A stretch of 64,000 nucleotides of DNA. It comes from Marinobacter sp. SS5-14b. GTDB taxonomy: Bacteria > Pseudomonadota > Gammaproteobacteria > Pseudomonadales > Oleiphilaceae. The notes under the pieces were generated by a model. It worked only from the letters and a program-made list of their open reading frames with translations, was not told the origin of the DNA and ran no database searches. Within the stretch, counting starts at the first letter, position 1. Every line of letters begins with the position of its first letter. The translations under genes and the position numbers were made by a program. The stretch is from the NCBI RefSeq assembly GCF_030541005.1, contig NZ_JASSVM010000010.1, positions 40,509 through 104,508 of the forward strand, written 5' to 3'. Of the stretch, positions 8,891 through 17,684 are shown piece after piece.

Positions 8891-9549
8891 TGGCAGATCC
8901 GGCGCCAAAACCGAAAATTGTTGTTCTTGCCTCGGGCAGTGGCACCAACCTGCAAGCATTGATTGATGCCAGCCGGGAGCGGGACTTTCCTGGTGAAATC
9001 ATCGCGGTGGGCTGCAACCGGCCCGGCGCCTTTGCGCTGGAACGAGCCGCCCAGGCCAACATCAAAACCTTCGTCATCGACCACCAGCAGTTCGGGTCCC
9101 GGGAAGAGTTTGATGGCGCCCTGATCGCGGAACTGCACCGCCACAATCCCGATGTGATTGTGCTGGCTGGTTTCATGCGCATTCTCACCGCAGATTTTGT
9201 GCGCGCGTTCCGGGGCCGAATGCTCAATGTTCACCCGTCTCTTCTCCCCGCCTACACGGGCCTGAACACGCACCAGCGGGTGCTTGATGCTGGCGACAAG
9301 GTGCATGGTGTCTCCATTCACTTTGTCACCGAAGAGCTGGACGGCGGGCCAGTCATCGCCCAGGCTGACGTGGTCGTGAACGCGGACGACACACCGGAGT
9401 CTCTTGCTGAACGGGTTCAGCAGCAGGAACACCTACTGTATCCGATTGTGCTACGTTGGTTCTGCGAAGGACGAATCCAGCTGGCGGCAGAGGGCGTACT
9501 GTTTGACGGCGAGCCATTACCCAAACCCATGCGACTGTCCGGAAACTGA
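8887..9549 (+). CDS. purN: Phosphoribosylglycinamide formyltransferase
   Basis: PurN transfers the formyl group of 10-formyltetrahydrofolate to GAR in purine synthesis. The 220-residue protein shows [18 protein letters not shown] at the phosphate-binding N-terminus, VLAGFMRIL, then [25 protein letters not shown] and [15 protein letters not shown], which include the catalytic Asn, His and Asp of the family. The ATG at 8887 overlaps the purM stop by 4 bases; a second ATG follows at once at 8890, so the true start may be one codon later. The window shows purMN in its usual order. Confidence 0.97.
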   Translation: MMADPAPKPKIVVLASGSGTNLQALIDASRERDFPGEIIAVGCNRPGAFALERAAQANIKTFVIDHQQFGSREEFDGALIAELHRHNPDVIVLAGFMRILTADFVRAFRGRMLNVHPSLLPAYTGLNTHQRVLDAGDKVHGVSIHFVTEELDGGPVIAQADVVVNADDTPESLAERVQQQEHLLYPIVLRWFCEGRIQLAAEGVLFDGEPLPKPMRLSGN

Positions 9550-9621
9550 ACAGATTGTCATCCCTCCAAAGCCAGGGAAAGGCTAGACTGTCGCAAGCAT
9601 AGACAGTGAAGAGGCAAACGG

Positions 9622-10368
9622 ATGCACAGAAGCTACAAAGCACCTACCAGAATAATCGCACTGCTCGCCGGGCTTATATTCACCAGCCTCGCATTCAACA
9701 CCCGGGCGGAGACCAGTCGCGATGCACCCGCCCTTACTCCCTACAAGGCCAGCTACACCGCCTCCATGTCCAAGGGCATCAGCCTGAATGGCGAAGGCAT
9801 TCGCACACTGACGGATCAGGGCAATAATGTCTGGCTATACCGCACGGATGTCGACTCGTTCATCGCCGACATCGACGAATCTCTGGTGTTCAAATGGGAA
9901 CAGGGGCACGTTATCCCCTTACGCTATCGCTATCGGCTTTCCGGTTTTCTGATCAAAGATCGGGAGCAGTCTATCGATTTTGATTGGCAGGCAGGGATGG
10001 CGAAAGGCAAATACCGGGGCAATCGCTTTGAGGTAGAGATCAAGGAAGGGACGCTGGACCCTCTGGGCTACCAGCTTCAACTTCACCAGGACCTTAAAGC
10101 CGGTAAACGCGACGTCACCTACCAGGTACTCGACAAGGGCAGCTACGATACTGACCGCTTCGCCGTCATCGACGAAGAATCCCTCAGTGACAAGGGCCGC
10201 ACGATGCGCACCCTGAAAGCCGAGAAAGTCAGGGCTGAAGACTCAAAGCGCCAGACCCTGATGTGGTTTGACCCAGACCAGGACTATCTGCTGGTTCGAC
10301 TGCTTCAGGTGGAGCCGGATGACAGCGAATACGAGCTGCGCCTGAAAGACGCCAGGGTTCAGAACTGA
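9622..10368 (+). CDS. DUF3108 domain-containing exported protein
   Basis: This is a 248-residue DUF3108 protein. Residues 1-29 form a signal peptide (RIIALLAGLIFTSLAFNTRAE), so it should be periplasmic. The mature part begins LTPYKASYTASMSKGISLNGEG and continues as a beta-rich domain with repeated aromatic strands such as VFKWEQGHVIPLRYRYRLSG. The function is unknown. It lies 72 nt after purN in the same direction, often its neighbour in relatives, and its last 10 bases overlap the convergent avtA. Confidence 0.82.
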   Translation: MHRSYKAPTRIIALLAGLIFTSLAFNTRAETSRDAPALTPYKASYTASMSKGISLNGEGIRTLTDQGNNVWLYRTDVDSFIADIDESLVFKWEQGHVIPLRYRYRLSGFLIKDREQSIDFDWQAGMAKGKYRGNRFEVEIKEGTLDPLGYQLQLHQDLKAGKRDVTYQVLDKGSYDTDRFAVIDEESLSDKGRTMRTLKAEKVRAEDSKRQTLMWFDPDQDYLLVRLLQVEPDDSEYELRLKDARVQN

Positions 10369-11642
10369 CCCCTGGCCGAGGACTCTGCCCAGACCACTTT
10401 GACTTCGTCCGCAATAATCCGCAAACCTTCCGCCACTTGCTCATCATCCTGCGAGTAGGTTACGCGCAGGCACTCGTGGCGGTGCTTCCAGTCTTCATCC
10501 GGCAAGCCCGGAAAGAAATAGTGGCCCGACACTACCAGGACGCCCCGCTCTTTGAGACGCTGATAGAGCTCAAGACTTGAGATCGGCAAATCCGGGAACC
10601 ACAGCCACAGGAACATCGCACCCTCAGGCTTGTGGATGTACCAGCGGCAGTTATCCTCCCCCATTGCCTCCCGGAACGCCTCAACGGCCCGCTCCATTTT
10701 GGCTTTGTAGAATGGACATACAACATCCCGGCTCAGCGACAGAATCTCACCCGAACGCACCAGCGGCTCCGCCAGCATGGCTCCAAAACTGCCAGTAGCC
10801 AGGTTCATGATGGCGTTGATGCCAGACAACGCCTTGATGGTCGGCTTCGCCGCAATCACGATGCCGGTGCGGGCCGCAGGCAAGCCAAGCTTGGACAAAC
10901 TCAGGCACAGAATAATCTGCTCATTCCAGGTGGGCTGTGCATCAACAAACAGTAGGCTCGGAAAGGGCGTGCCGTAGGCACCATCGACAATTAACGGGAT
11001 ATCGTGCTGTCGAGCCAGACTTTCCAGACGAGCCAGCTCCTCGTCGGTGATGACATTGCCGGTAGGATTGGTGGGGCGAGACACACAGATAGCGCCGGTT
11101 TCGCCGGTCACTTCTACGGCATCAAAGTCCACCCGGTATTTGAACTCGTGGGCGTCGGTAAACGAGATATCTGGTTGCACGGCATGAAACAGGCCAGGCT
11201 CGATCCCCGCATCGGCGTAGCCAATGTACTCCGGTGCCAGCGGCAGCAGAATGTGCTTGCGTTTGCCGTCGCCGTAATCGCCACCGAACATGTTAAACAG
11301 CATGAAGAAGGCTGCCTGGCTACCATTGGTCAGCGCAATGTTGTCCGGCGTCAGGCCCCAGCCATATTCACGATTGAGCAGCTCTGCCAGTGAGGCGATA
11401 AACTGTTTTTCACCCTGCGGCGGATCGTAGACTCCCACCAGCCTGCGCATCTGGCCTTCATCTGCTGCCATTCCGGCCAGAATCTCCTGCACCCTGCTCT
11501 GAATCTCCGGAATATGCCCCGGGTTGCCGCCCCCCATCATGATCATCCCCTCGCCGGAGGCCATGGCGTTACCCAGGTCATCCATGAGTGAGGTGATGCC
11601 GGCATCGGCGGTGAATTTCCGACCAAAAGCAGAGAGTTTCAT
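10359..11642 (-). CDS. avtA: Valine-pyruvate aminotransferase
   Basis: AvtA is a PLP-dependent class I/II aminotransferase exchanging amino groups between valine (or 2-oxoisovalerate) and alanine/pyruvate. The 427 residues match the family well: MKLSAFGRKF at the N-terminus, MMGGGNPGHIPE, LVGVYDPPQGE, SRPTNPTGNVIT, VDGAYGTPFP, and CLSLSKLGLPAARTGI with the Schiff-base lysine in SLSKLG. A nearby SGHYFFPG and the arginine-containing C-terminal HECLRVTYSQ bind substrate. It overlaps the convergent DUF3108 gene by 10 bases. Confidence 0.94.
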   Translation of the reverse strand: MKLSAFGRKFTADAGITSLMDDLGNAMASGEGMIMMGGGNPGHIPEIQSRVQEILAGMAADEGQMRRLVGVYDPPQGEKQFIASLAELLNREYGWGLTPDNIALTNGSQAAFFMLFNMFGGDYGDGKRKHILLPLAPEYIGYADAGIEPGLFHAVQPDISFTDAHEFKYRVDFDAVEVTGETGAICVSRPTNPTGNVITDEELARLESLARQHDIPLIVDGAYGTPFPSLLFVDAQPTWNEQIILCLSLSKLGLPAARTGIVIAAKPTIKALSGINAIMNLATGSFGAMLAEPLVRSGEILSLSRDVVCPFYKAKMERAVEAFREAMGEDNCRWYIHKPEGAMFLWLWFPDLPISSLELYQRLKERGVLVVSGHYFFPGLPDEDWKHRHECLRVTYSQDDEQVAEGLRIIADEVKVVWAESSARGQF

Positions 11643-11707
11643 GGCGTTTATCCGTTCAAAAACAGGAGATCAGGTGTATCCAGTCTGTGTAGCCCGAGCC
11701 GGCTGAC

Positions 11708-12307
11708 TCAACTATCGAGGGAAATGCCCAGATTGCTGACGCCATCATTTGCAGCGTCATTGCGTAGCTGGCTGACAAATTCTTCCCGGGGCGTGCGTTG
11801 ACGCTTCAGGGCGAGCACGACATCACGCTGGAAAATTTTGTCGTCTTTGAGCAGGGGGTGTTGCTCAAACAGGCGGACAAGCTGGTCTTCGTCCTTACCC
11901 TCACCTTCGGACATTTCGACAAAGTCCATCACGGTACCGGTGGCCAGCTGGGACGCTTCGGTAGCCCGATGCTTGTTTGGGTTCAGGCGGTTGAGCAGTG
12001 CCTGCTCCAGCAGCTGGCAGAAGTCGAACGCCGGGTATACGCCGTAGGCGTCGTAGTCGTCGACGTTGGGGCTGAGGGATTCGAGCTTGCTCAGCAGCTG
12101 GGGAATGGCGGCTTCCTCAGTGTCCTGCTGGAGTGTGCCCCAGGCAAGGTCGAGCAGCTGGCGCATTTTGCCACCGCTTTTCATGCCTACAGCATCTGCA
12201 AACAGTGCGTAGTTTGGGAACGCGCGTTCGGCCAGGGCCAGCAGGAAGGCGCATTCGCGCCAGCCCTGCAGTTGTGAGACGGCTTTAAGAAACTGGTTGG
12301 CGTTCAT
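11708..12307 (-). CDS. DUF416 family protein (YjaG-like)
   Basis: This 199-residue soluble protein begins [36 protein letters not shown], the typical start of the YjaG/DUF416 family, a helical protein of unknown function. The ATG at 12307 overlaps the dcd stop by 4 bases (ATGA), so the two are translationally coupled; a longer open frame to 12523 lies inside dcd and is not used. The C-terminus is acidic to mixed. The next gene on this strand is none; avtA begins 65 nt further left. Confidence 0.88.
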   Translation of the reverse strand: MNANQFLKAVSQLQGWRECAFLLALAERAFPNYALFADAVGMKSGGKMRQLLDLAWGTLQQDTEEAAIPQLLSKLESLSPNVDDYDAYGVYPAFDFCQLLEQALLNRLNPNKHRATEASQLATGTVMDFVEMSEGEGKDEDQLVRLFEQHPLLKDDKIFQRDVVLALKRQRTPREEFVSQLRNDAANDGVSNLGISLDS

Positions 12308-12870
12308 GTCCTGGGGAGTGTCACGCCGGTTTGGCCAAGGTACTTGCCGCCGCGGTCTTTGTAGCTGGTTTCGCAGATTTCGTCGGATTCGAAGAACAGC
12401 ATCTGGGCGACGCCTTCGTTGGCGTAGATTTTCGCTGGCAGGTTGGTGGTGTTGGAGAATTCCAGGGTGACCTGACCTTCCCATTCCGGCTCCAGCGGGG
12501 TGACGTTGACGATGATGCCGCAACGAGCGTAGGTGCTTTTGCCCAGGCAGATGGTGAGTACGCTTCTGGGAATTCGGAAGTACTCAACGGTGCGCGCGAG
12601 GGCGAAACTGTTCGGCGGGATGATGCAGACGTCACTGGTGATGTTGACGAAGCTGTTTTCGTCGAAGTTTTTGGGGTCGACGGTGGCGCTGTGGACGTTG
12701 GTGAAGATTTTGAATTCGTTGCTGCAGCGTACGTCGTAGCCGTAGCTGGAGGTGCCGTAGGAGATGACACGGCCTTTTTCGTTTTCACGAACTTGCCCGG
12801 CTTCGAAGGGTTCGATCATGCCGTGCTGCTCGGACATCCGGCGGATCCACTTATCGGACTTGATGCTCAT
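12304..12870 (-). CDS. dcd: dCTP deaminase
   Basis: Dcd deaminates dCTP to dUTP, feeding Dut for thymidylate synthesis. At 188 residues it is the normal homotrimer subunit. Characteristic stretches are [32 protein letters not shown], the nucleotide-binding site around [32 protein letters not shown] with its catalytic glutamate, and the C-terminal [19 protein letters not shown]. The ATG at 12870 has a purine-rich leader. It forms a coupled pair with the DUF416 gene. The 306-base gap before it holds a palindromic element. Confidence 0.97.
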   Translation of the reverse strand: MSIKSDKWIRRMSEQHGMIEPFEAGQVRENEKGRVISYGTSSYGYDVRCSNEFKIFTNVHSATVDPKNFDENSFVNITSDVCIIPPNSFALARTVEYFRIPRSVLTICLGKSTYARCGIIVNVTPLEPEWEGQVTLEFSNTTNLPAKIYANEGVAQMLFFESDEICETSYKDRGGKYLGQTGVTLPRT

Positions 12871-13026
12871 GGTGAATTCTCGTTTCCAGCTGGGAAAAAT
12901 TGGGGCGTAGTTTACCTTGTACGGCGGTGCCTGTCGAAGGCTGGGAGTTCCCGTCCTTGGTAGCCTGAGAGTTTGGAGTCAGAGGAAGTGAGGGGCGCTT
13001 TCCAAAAAACGCTACGACAGGTGGCT

Positions 13027-13134
13027 GCGGCATCAGGCCCTTCTGTCCAAAAACCGCTACAAGCACATCCATGTGCGCTTCTCTCAGGCCATCCCTGGCC
13101 TTCGACATTTTTGGACAGAAGGGCCTGACGCCGC
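13027..13134. repeat. Palindromic intergenic element, copy 1 (27-bp arms, 54-nt core)
   Basis: Left arm 13027-13053 and right arm 13108-13134 are inverted repeats with one mismatch in 27 positions; the inner 21 are perfect and end in AAAAA/TTTTT. The 54-nt core (13054-13107) holds two small stems: GCACAT-CC-ATGTGC and GGCCA-TCCC-TGGCC. The core is 52/54 identical to the core of the copy at 30.5 kb read on the other strand. The element starts about 42 nt beyond the apbC stop. The rest of the 306-base gap between apbC and dcd holds a decayed fragment near 12995-13017 (arm-like TTTCCAAAAAACGCTAC) and nothing else recognisable. Small open frames that read through the core are artefacts of it. Confidence 0.85.
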
Positions 13135-13176
13135 GATCAGACTAACGCGCTGGAGTCTCTTGGCAACACAGTCCGG

Positions 13177-14277
13177 TCAGTGTTCGGTGACGGAAACACT
13201 GGAAATCGTCCCACCAAGATTCCGCTCCCGGGTAGACAACTCCGCCCCCACGCGTCTGGCAATATCACGGTAACGAAGCGCAACTTCGGACTCCGGCTCA
13301 GCAATCACGGTGGGCGAACCACTGTCGGTCTGTTCGCGAATGGTCATGTGCAGGGGCAATTGGCCCAGCAAGATGGTGTCGTATTCTTCCGCAATGCGCT
13401 CGCCGCCGCCGTGCCCGAACAGGGGCTCTTCATGGCCGCAGTTGCTGCAGATGTGAACGCTCATGTTTTCGATCACGCCAATCACCGGGACTTCGACCTT
13501 GCGGAACATTTCGATGCCTTTTTTACCGTCCAGCAGGGCGATGTCCTGGGGGGTGGTGACGATAACGGCGCCGGTGACCGGGACTTTCTGGCCGAGGGTG
13601 AGCTGGATGTCGCCGGTGCCGGGGGGCATGTCGACGATCAGGTAGTCGAGTTCATCCCACAGGGTTTGTTCCAGCAGCTGCATGACCGCACCGCTGACCA
13701 TGGGGCCGCGCCAGGCCATGGGGGTTTTATCAGTGGTGACGAAGGCCATGGAGTTGGCTTGCAGGCCGTGGGCCTGGATGGGCACGAAGTATTTGTTTTC
13801 ACGCACGTCCGGGCGCTTACCTTCGGGCACGCCGAGCATCATGCCGATGCTGGGGCCGTAGATGTCGGCGTCAAGGATGCCTACTCTCGCGCCTTCGGCG
13901 TGCAGGGCGAGGGCGAGGTTGACGGCGGTGGTGGATTTGCCCACACCGCCTTTGCCGGAGGCGACGGCAATGATGTTTTTGACGCCGGCCACGGGCGCGA
14001 TGTCTTTGTTAACTTTGCAGGCGTGAATCTTCTGGCCCACGTGGACGTCGGCGCTTTCAACGCCGTCGACAAATTCCAGGGCGTTGGCAACGATCTGTTT
14101 CAGGCCGCCGGCGATACCTTTGCTGGGGTACGGGAGCTCCACCATCAGGGTGACGTTACCCTGGTCGTCTGCAGTGAGGGATTTGACGGCACCCAGGTCG
14201 TAGAGGTCTTTGTTCAGGTAGGGATCCCGGTATTCGCGGACGGCTTGTTCGAGTGCCTGCTGGGAAATCTGGGTCAT
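13177..14277 (-). CDS. apbC: Iron-sulfur cluster carrier protein ApbC/Mrp
   Basis: This 366-residue P-loop NTPase of the Mrp/Nbp35 family binds and transfers [4Fe-4S] clusters. It has an N-terminal MIP18/DUF59 domain (about 1-95, with EYRDPYLNKDLYDLGAVKSL), then SGKGGVGKSTTAVNLALAL as the Walker A, LDADIYGPS, DYLIVDMPPGTGD, and the cluster-binding pair in HICSNCGHEEPLFG. It is divergent from metG, an arrangement seen in many gammaproteobacteria. The 3' side leads into the palindromic element rather than a normal T-tailed terminator. Confidence 0.95.
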   Translation of the reverse strand: MTQISQQALEQAVREYRDPYLNKDLYDLGAVKSLTADDQGNVTLMVELPYPSKGIAGGLKQIVANALEFVDGVESADVHVGQKIHACKVNKDIAPVAGVKNIIAVASGKGGVGKSTTAVNLALALHAEGARVGILDADIYGPSIGMMLGVPEGKRPDVRENKYFVPIQAHGLQANSMAFVTTDKTPMAWRGPMVSGAVMQLLEQTLWDELDYLIVDMPPGTGDIQLTLGQKVPVTGAVIVTTPQDIALLDGKKGIEMFRKVEVPVIGVIENMSVHICSNCGHEEPLFGHGGGERIAEEYDTILLGQLPLHMTIREQTDSGSPTVIAEPESEVALRYRDIARRVGAELSTRERNLGGTISSVSVTEH

Positions 14278-14455
14278 CGGGGTCTCCGGAATAAGCTAAT
14301 CACCTTGAATGCAGGTGAAAAATGATGGTTTGGAAGGTATCATCTGTGGCCGTTTCTGACCATATGGGGTCTTCACCTGGAACAATCAATCCGGATTGCG
14401 GCCAGAACCCCGTTTGTCTTTCCAACCCGCATCACGATAAGGTTCGGACATCACC

Positions 14456-16486
14456 ATGACGCAAGCGAGCAAGTCACAGCGCGATATTCTGGTTACCAGC
14501 GCCCTGCCCTACGCCAACGGCCCAATCCATCTTGGGCATCTGCTGGAGTACATTCAGACGGATATCTGGGTGCGCTACCAGAACATGCGAGGCCACAACT
14601 GCTACTACGTTTGCGCAGACGATGCCCACGGCACCGCCATCATGCTGCGGGCCGAGCGCGAGGGTATTACGCCCGAGCAACTGATTGACCGGATTCGTCA
14701 AGAGCATCAGGAAGACTTTGCCGGCTTCCATATCCGCTTCGACAATTACTACTCCACGCACTCGGAGGAGAACCAGTATTTCTCCGAGTACATTTATCGC
14801 CAGATCCAGGAAAACGGGAATATTGCCACCCGCAAGATTACCCAGTTCTTCGATCCTGAAAAGGAAATGTTCCTGGCGGACCGGTTCATCAAGGGCACCT
14901 GCCCCAAGTGCAAGACTGATGACCAGTACGGTGATAACTGTGAGGCCTGTGGTGCCACCTATACCCCGGCGGAGCTGATCAACCCGCGTTCTGCAGTGTC
15001 TGGCGCTACTCCGGTGGAGAAGGAGTCCGAGCACTACTTCTTCAAGTTGCCGGAGTTTCACGATTTTCTGAGCAAGTGGACCCGCAGTGGTGCCCTGCAA
15101 CCGCAGGTGGCCAACAAGCTGGCCGAATGGCTGGATGCCGGCCTACAGGAGTGGGACATCAGCCGTGATGCGCCTTATTTCGGCTTCGAGATTCCCGATG
15201 CCCCGGGCAAGTATTTCTATGTCTGGCTGGACGCGCCTATCGGTTACCTGGCCAGCTTCAAGAACCTGTGTAACCGCGAAGGCATCGATTTCGAGCATTT
15301 CTGGAAGAAAGATTCCACCGCCGAGGTGTATCACTTCATCGGCAAGGACATCATTAACTTCCACGCCCTGTTCTGGCCGTCCATGCTGCACGATGCCGGC
15401 TTCCGCACACCCACGGCGGTCTGGGCCCACGGCTTCGTGACGGTGAACGGCAAGAAGATGTCCAAGTCCCGCGGTACCTTCATCATGGCCCGCACCTACC
15501 TGGATCACCTGGACCCGGAATACCTGCGTTACTACTTCGCCGCCAAGTTGACCGGCGGTGTGGATGACATGGACCTGAATCTGGAAGACTTTGCCGCCCG
15601 GGTGAACTCGGACCTTGTGGGCAAGGTGGTCAATATCGCCAGCCGCAGTGCAGGCTTCATCACCAAGCGGTTCGACGGCAAGCTGGGCAAGATCACCGAG
15701 CAGGACAAGCTGAAAGAGTTTATCGACGCCGGCGAGCAGATTGCCGAGTTTTACGAAACCCGTGAATTCGGTCGCGCCATGCGCCGGATCATGGAGTTGG
15801 CCGACATTGCCAACCAGTACGTGAACGACGAGCAGCCGTGGGTGATCGCCAAGCAGGAAGGCCAGGACGACAAGCTGCAGGCCATCTGCACCAATGCCCT
15901 GAACATGTTCCGCTTGCTGATGACCTATCTGGCGCCGGTACTGCCGAAGACCGCCGAGGCGTCGCAGTCGTTCCTGAATTCGCGTCTCGACTGGAACAAC
16001 CGCGGCGCCCTGCTGGAAAATCACGGCATCGATAAGTTCAAGCCGCTAATGAGCCGGGTTGATATGGCCCAGATCGAGATGATGCTGGACGCGTCCAAAG
16101 AGGAGATGCCGGCCGCCATTGGCCAGCCGTCGCCGGCCGCAGACCTTGAGCCCATTGCCGAGGAAATCGAGTTCGGGGATTTCGCCAAAGTCGATCTGCG
16201 AGTGGTCAAAATCGTCAAGGCCGAGCACGTTGAAGGCGCTGACAAGCTTCTTCGCCTGACTCTTGATGTGGGGCATGGTGAGCGCAACGTGTTTGCTGGT
16301 ATCAAGTCTGCCTACAAGCCGGAAGATCTTGAAGGCCGTATGACCGTGATGGTCGCCAACCTGAAGCCCCGGAAAATGAAGTTTGGCATGTCGGAAGGCA
16401 TGGTTCTGGCGGCCGGGCCTGGCGGCAAGGACATTTTCATCCTGTCCCCGGATTCCGGCGCCACGCCGGGCATGCGGGTTATGTAA
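14456..16486 (+). CDS. metG: Methionyl-tRNA synthetase
   Basis: MetG charges tRNA(Met). The 676-residue protein is the full, dimeric form: the HIGH motif is in [11 protein letters not shown] (residues 18-28), four zinc-ligand cysteines lie in [23 protein letters not shown] is in [11 protein letters not shown], and the anticodon-binding helices follow. A C-terminal tRNA-binding OB domain (about 570-676) begins [20 protein letters not shown] and ends [19 protein letters not shown] Pro/Ala linker separates it from the catalytic part. It is separated from rsxA by only 24 nt and may be co-transcribed with the operon. Confidence 0.98.
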   Translation: MTQASKSQRDILVTSALPYANGPIHLGHLLEYIQTDIWVRYQNMRGHNCYYVCADDAHGTAIMLRAEREGITPEQLIDRIRQEHQEDFAGFHIRFDNYYSTHSEENQYFSEYIYRQIQENGNIATRKITQFFDPEKEMFLADRFIKGTCPKCKTDDQYGDNCEACGATYTPAELINPRSAVSGATPVEKESEHYFFKLPEFHDFLSKWTRSGALQPQVANKLAEWLDAGLQEWDISRDAPYFGFEIPDAPGKYFYVWLDAPIGYLASFKNLCNREGIDFEHFWKKDSTAEVYHFIGKDIINFHALFWPSMLHDAGFRTPTAVWAHGFVTVNGKKMSKSRGTFIMARTYLDHLDPEYLRYYFAAKLTGGVDDMDLNLEDFAARVNSDLVGKVVNIASRSAGFITKRFDGKLGKITEQDKLKEFIDAGEQIAEFYETREFGRAMRRIMELADIANQYVNDEQPWVIAKQEGQDDKLQAICTNALNMFRLLMTYLAPVLPKTAEASQSFLNSRLDWNNRGALLENHGIDKFKPLMSRVDMAQIEMMLDASKEEMPAAIGQPSPAADLEPIAEEIEFGDFAKVDLRVVKIVKAEHVEGADKLLRLTLDVGHGERNVFAGIKSAYKPEDLEGRMTVMVANLKPRKMKFGMSEGMVLAAGPGGKDIFILSPDSGATPGMRVM

Positions 16487-16510
16487 GCAGCAACAGGCAG
16501 AGACGCTCCG

Positions 16511-17092
16511 ATGACAGAGTATTTGCTGATATTGGTGAGCACCATTCTGGTGAACAACTTTGTGCTGGTGCAGTTCCTGGGACTGTGCCCGTTCATGGGC
16601 GTCTCCGGCAAGCTGGAGACCGCCATGGGCATGTCTCTGGCCACCACCTTTGTGCTGACCCTGGCCTCGGTGTGCAGCTATCTGGCATACACCTATCTGC
16701 TGGAGCCGCTGGACCTGGCGTTTCTGCGCACCATCACCTTCATTCTGGTGATCGCCGTGGTGGTTCAGTTCACGGAAATGGTGGTGCGCAAAACCAGCCC
16801 TCTGCTGTATCGGGTGCTGGGCATATTTTTGCCACTGATTACCACCAACTGTGCGGTGCTGGGTGTGGCCCTGCTGAACATCAACAAGAACAACAACTTT
16901 GTTGAGTCTGTGTTGTATGGCTTCGGCGCTGCGGCGGGGTTTTCGCTGGTGCTCGTTCTGTTTGCTGCCATGCGCGAACGGATTGCCGTGTCTGACGTGC
17001 CTGTCGCCTTCCGGGGTGCCTCCATCGGCCTGATTACGGCCGGTCTGATGGCGCTGGCGTTCCTGGGCTTCACCGGCCTGGTTGTGATCTGA
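16511..17092 (+). CDS. rsxA: Rsx/Rnf complex membrane subunit A
   Basis: RsxA is one of the two homologous six-helix membrane subunits of the Rnf-type NADH:ferredoxin oxidoreductase (Rsx in E. coli, where it keeps SoxR reduced). The 193 residues are almost wholly hydrophobic, beginning [34 protein letters not shown]; the FLGLCPF and TTNCAVLG segments hold the cysteines that ligate the intramembrane Fe-S centre shared with subunit E. It opens the rsxABCDGE order and is 13 nt from rsxB. Confidence 0.97.
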   Translation: MTEYLLILVSTILVNNFVLVQFLGLCPFMGVSGKLETAMGMSLATTFVLTLASVCSYLAYTYLLEPLDLAFLRTITFILVIAVVVQFTEMVVRKTSPLLYRVLGIFLPLITTNCAVLGVALLNINKNNNFVESVLYGFGAAAGFSLVLVLFAAMRERIAVSDVPVAFRGASIGLITAGLMALAFLGFTGLVVI

Positions 17093-17105
17093 CGGAGCGG
17101 TTGAT

Positions 17106-17684
17106 ATGTGGACAAGCTTCCTGATTGCCGTTGTGGTGCTACTCGCCCTCGCGCTGGTCTTTGGCGCACTGCTGGGGTTTGCATCCGAGCGCTTCAAAGT
17201 AGAAGGCAACCCGCTGGTGGAGCAGATTGATGCGCTGCTGCCGCAAACCCAGTGTGGCCAGTGCGGTTTCCCCGGCTGCCACCCTTACGCAGAAGCCATT
17301 GCCAATGGCGAGGCGATCAACAAATGCCCGCCGGGCGGTGAAACCACCATCAAGGCCCTGGCCGACCTGCTGGACGTTGAGCCGCAGCCACTGGATGCCG
17401 AACACGGCGCAGAGCAAGCCAAACGGGTAGCCGTCATTCGTGAGGACGAATGTATCGGCTGTACCAAGTGCATCCAGGCCTGCCCGGTCGATGCCATTCT
17501 GGGCGCGGCCAAGCACATGCATACGGTCATCGAAAGCGAGTGCACCGGTTGTGACCTGTGCGTGGAGCCCTGCCCGGTCGATTGCATTGACATGATCACC
17601 ATCCAACCGGATATCCGCACCTGGACCTGGACACCGCCCAAACCCGACATCATTGCCACCGACCGCCAGGGAGCCAGTGCCTGA
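17106..17684 (+). CDS. rsxB: Rsx/Rnf complex ferredoxin subunit B
   Basis: RsxB is the membrane-anchored ferredoxin-like subunit. Its 192 residues contain an N-terminal membrane helix (residues 5-27), then a Fe-S domain [16 protein letters not shown] with a fourth cysteine in INKCPPGG, and two 4Fe-4S ferredoxin motifs, [12 protein letters not shown] and [12 protein letters not shown]. It faces the cytoplasm and passes electrons within the complex. The stop overlaps the rsxC ATG by one base. Confidence 0.97.
   Translation: MWTSFLIAVVVLLALALVFGALLGFASERFKVEGNPLVEQIDALLPQTQCGQCGFPGCHPYAEAIANGEAINKCPPGGETTIKALADLLDVEPQPLDAEHGAEQAKRVAVIREDECIGCTKCIQACPVDAILGAAKHMHTVIESECTGCDLCVEPCPVDCIDMITIQPDIRTWTWTPPKPDIIATDRQGASA

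Noticed and set aside
12851..13108. An 85-residue open frame over the palindromic element, with a peptide beginning MSKARDGLREAHMDVLVAV
   Set aside because: The same peptide appears at the copy near 30.5 kb (MSKAKDGLREAHMDVLVAV) because both read through the conserved core. It is a by-product of the repeat, not a gene family.
13180..14325. A 381-residue plus-strand open frame across apbC
   Set aside because: It is the antisense shadow of the apbC gene; its sequence is low-complexity and matches no family, whereas apbC has all Mrp motifs.
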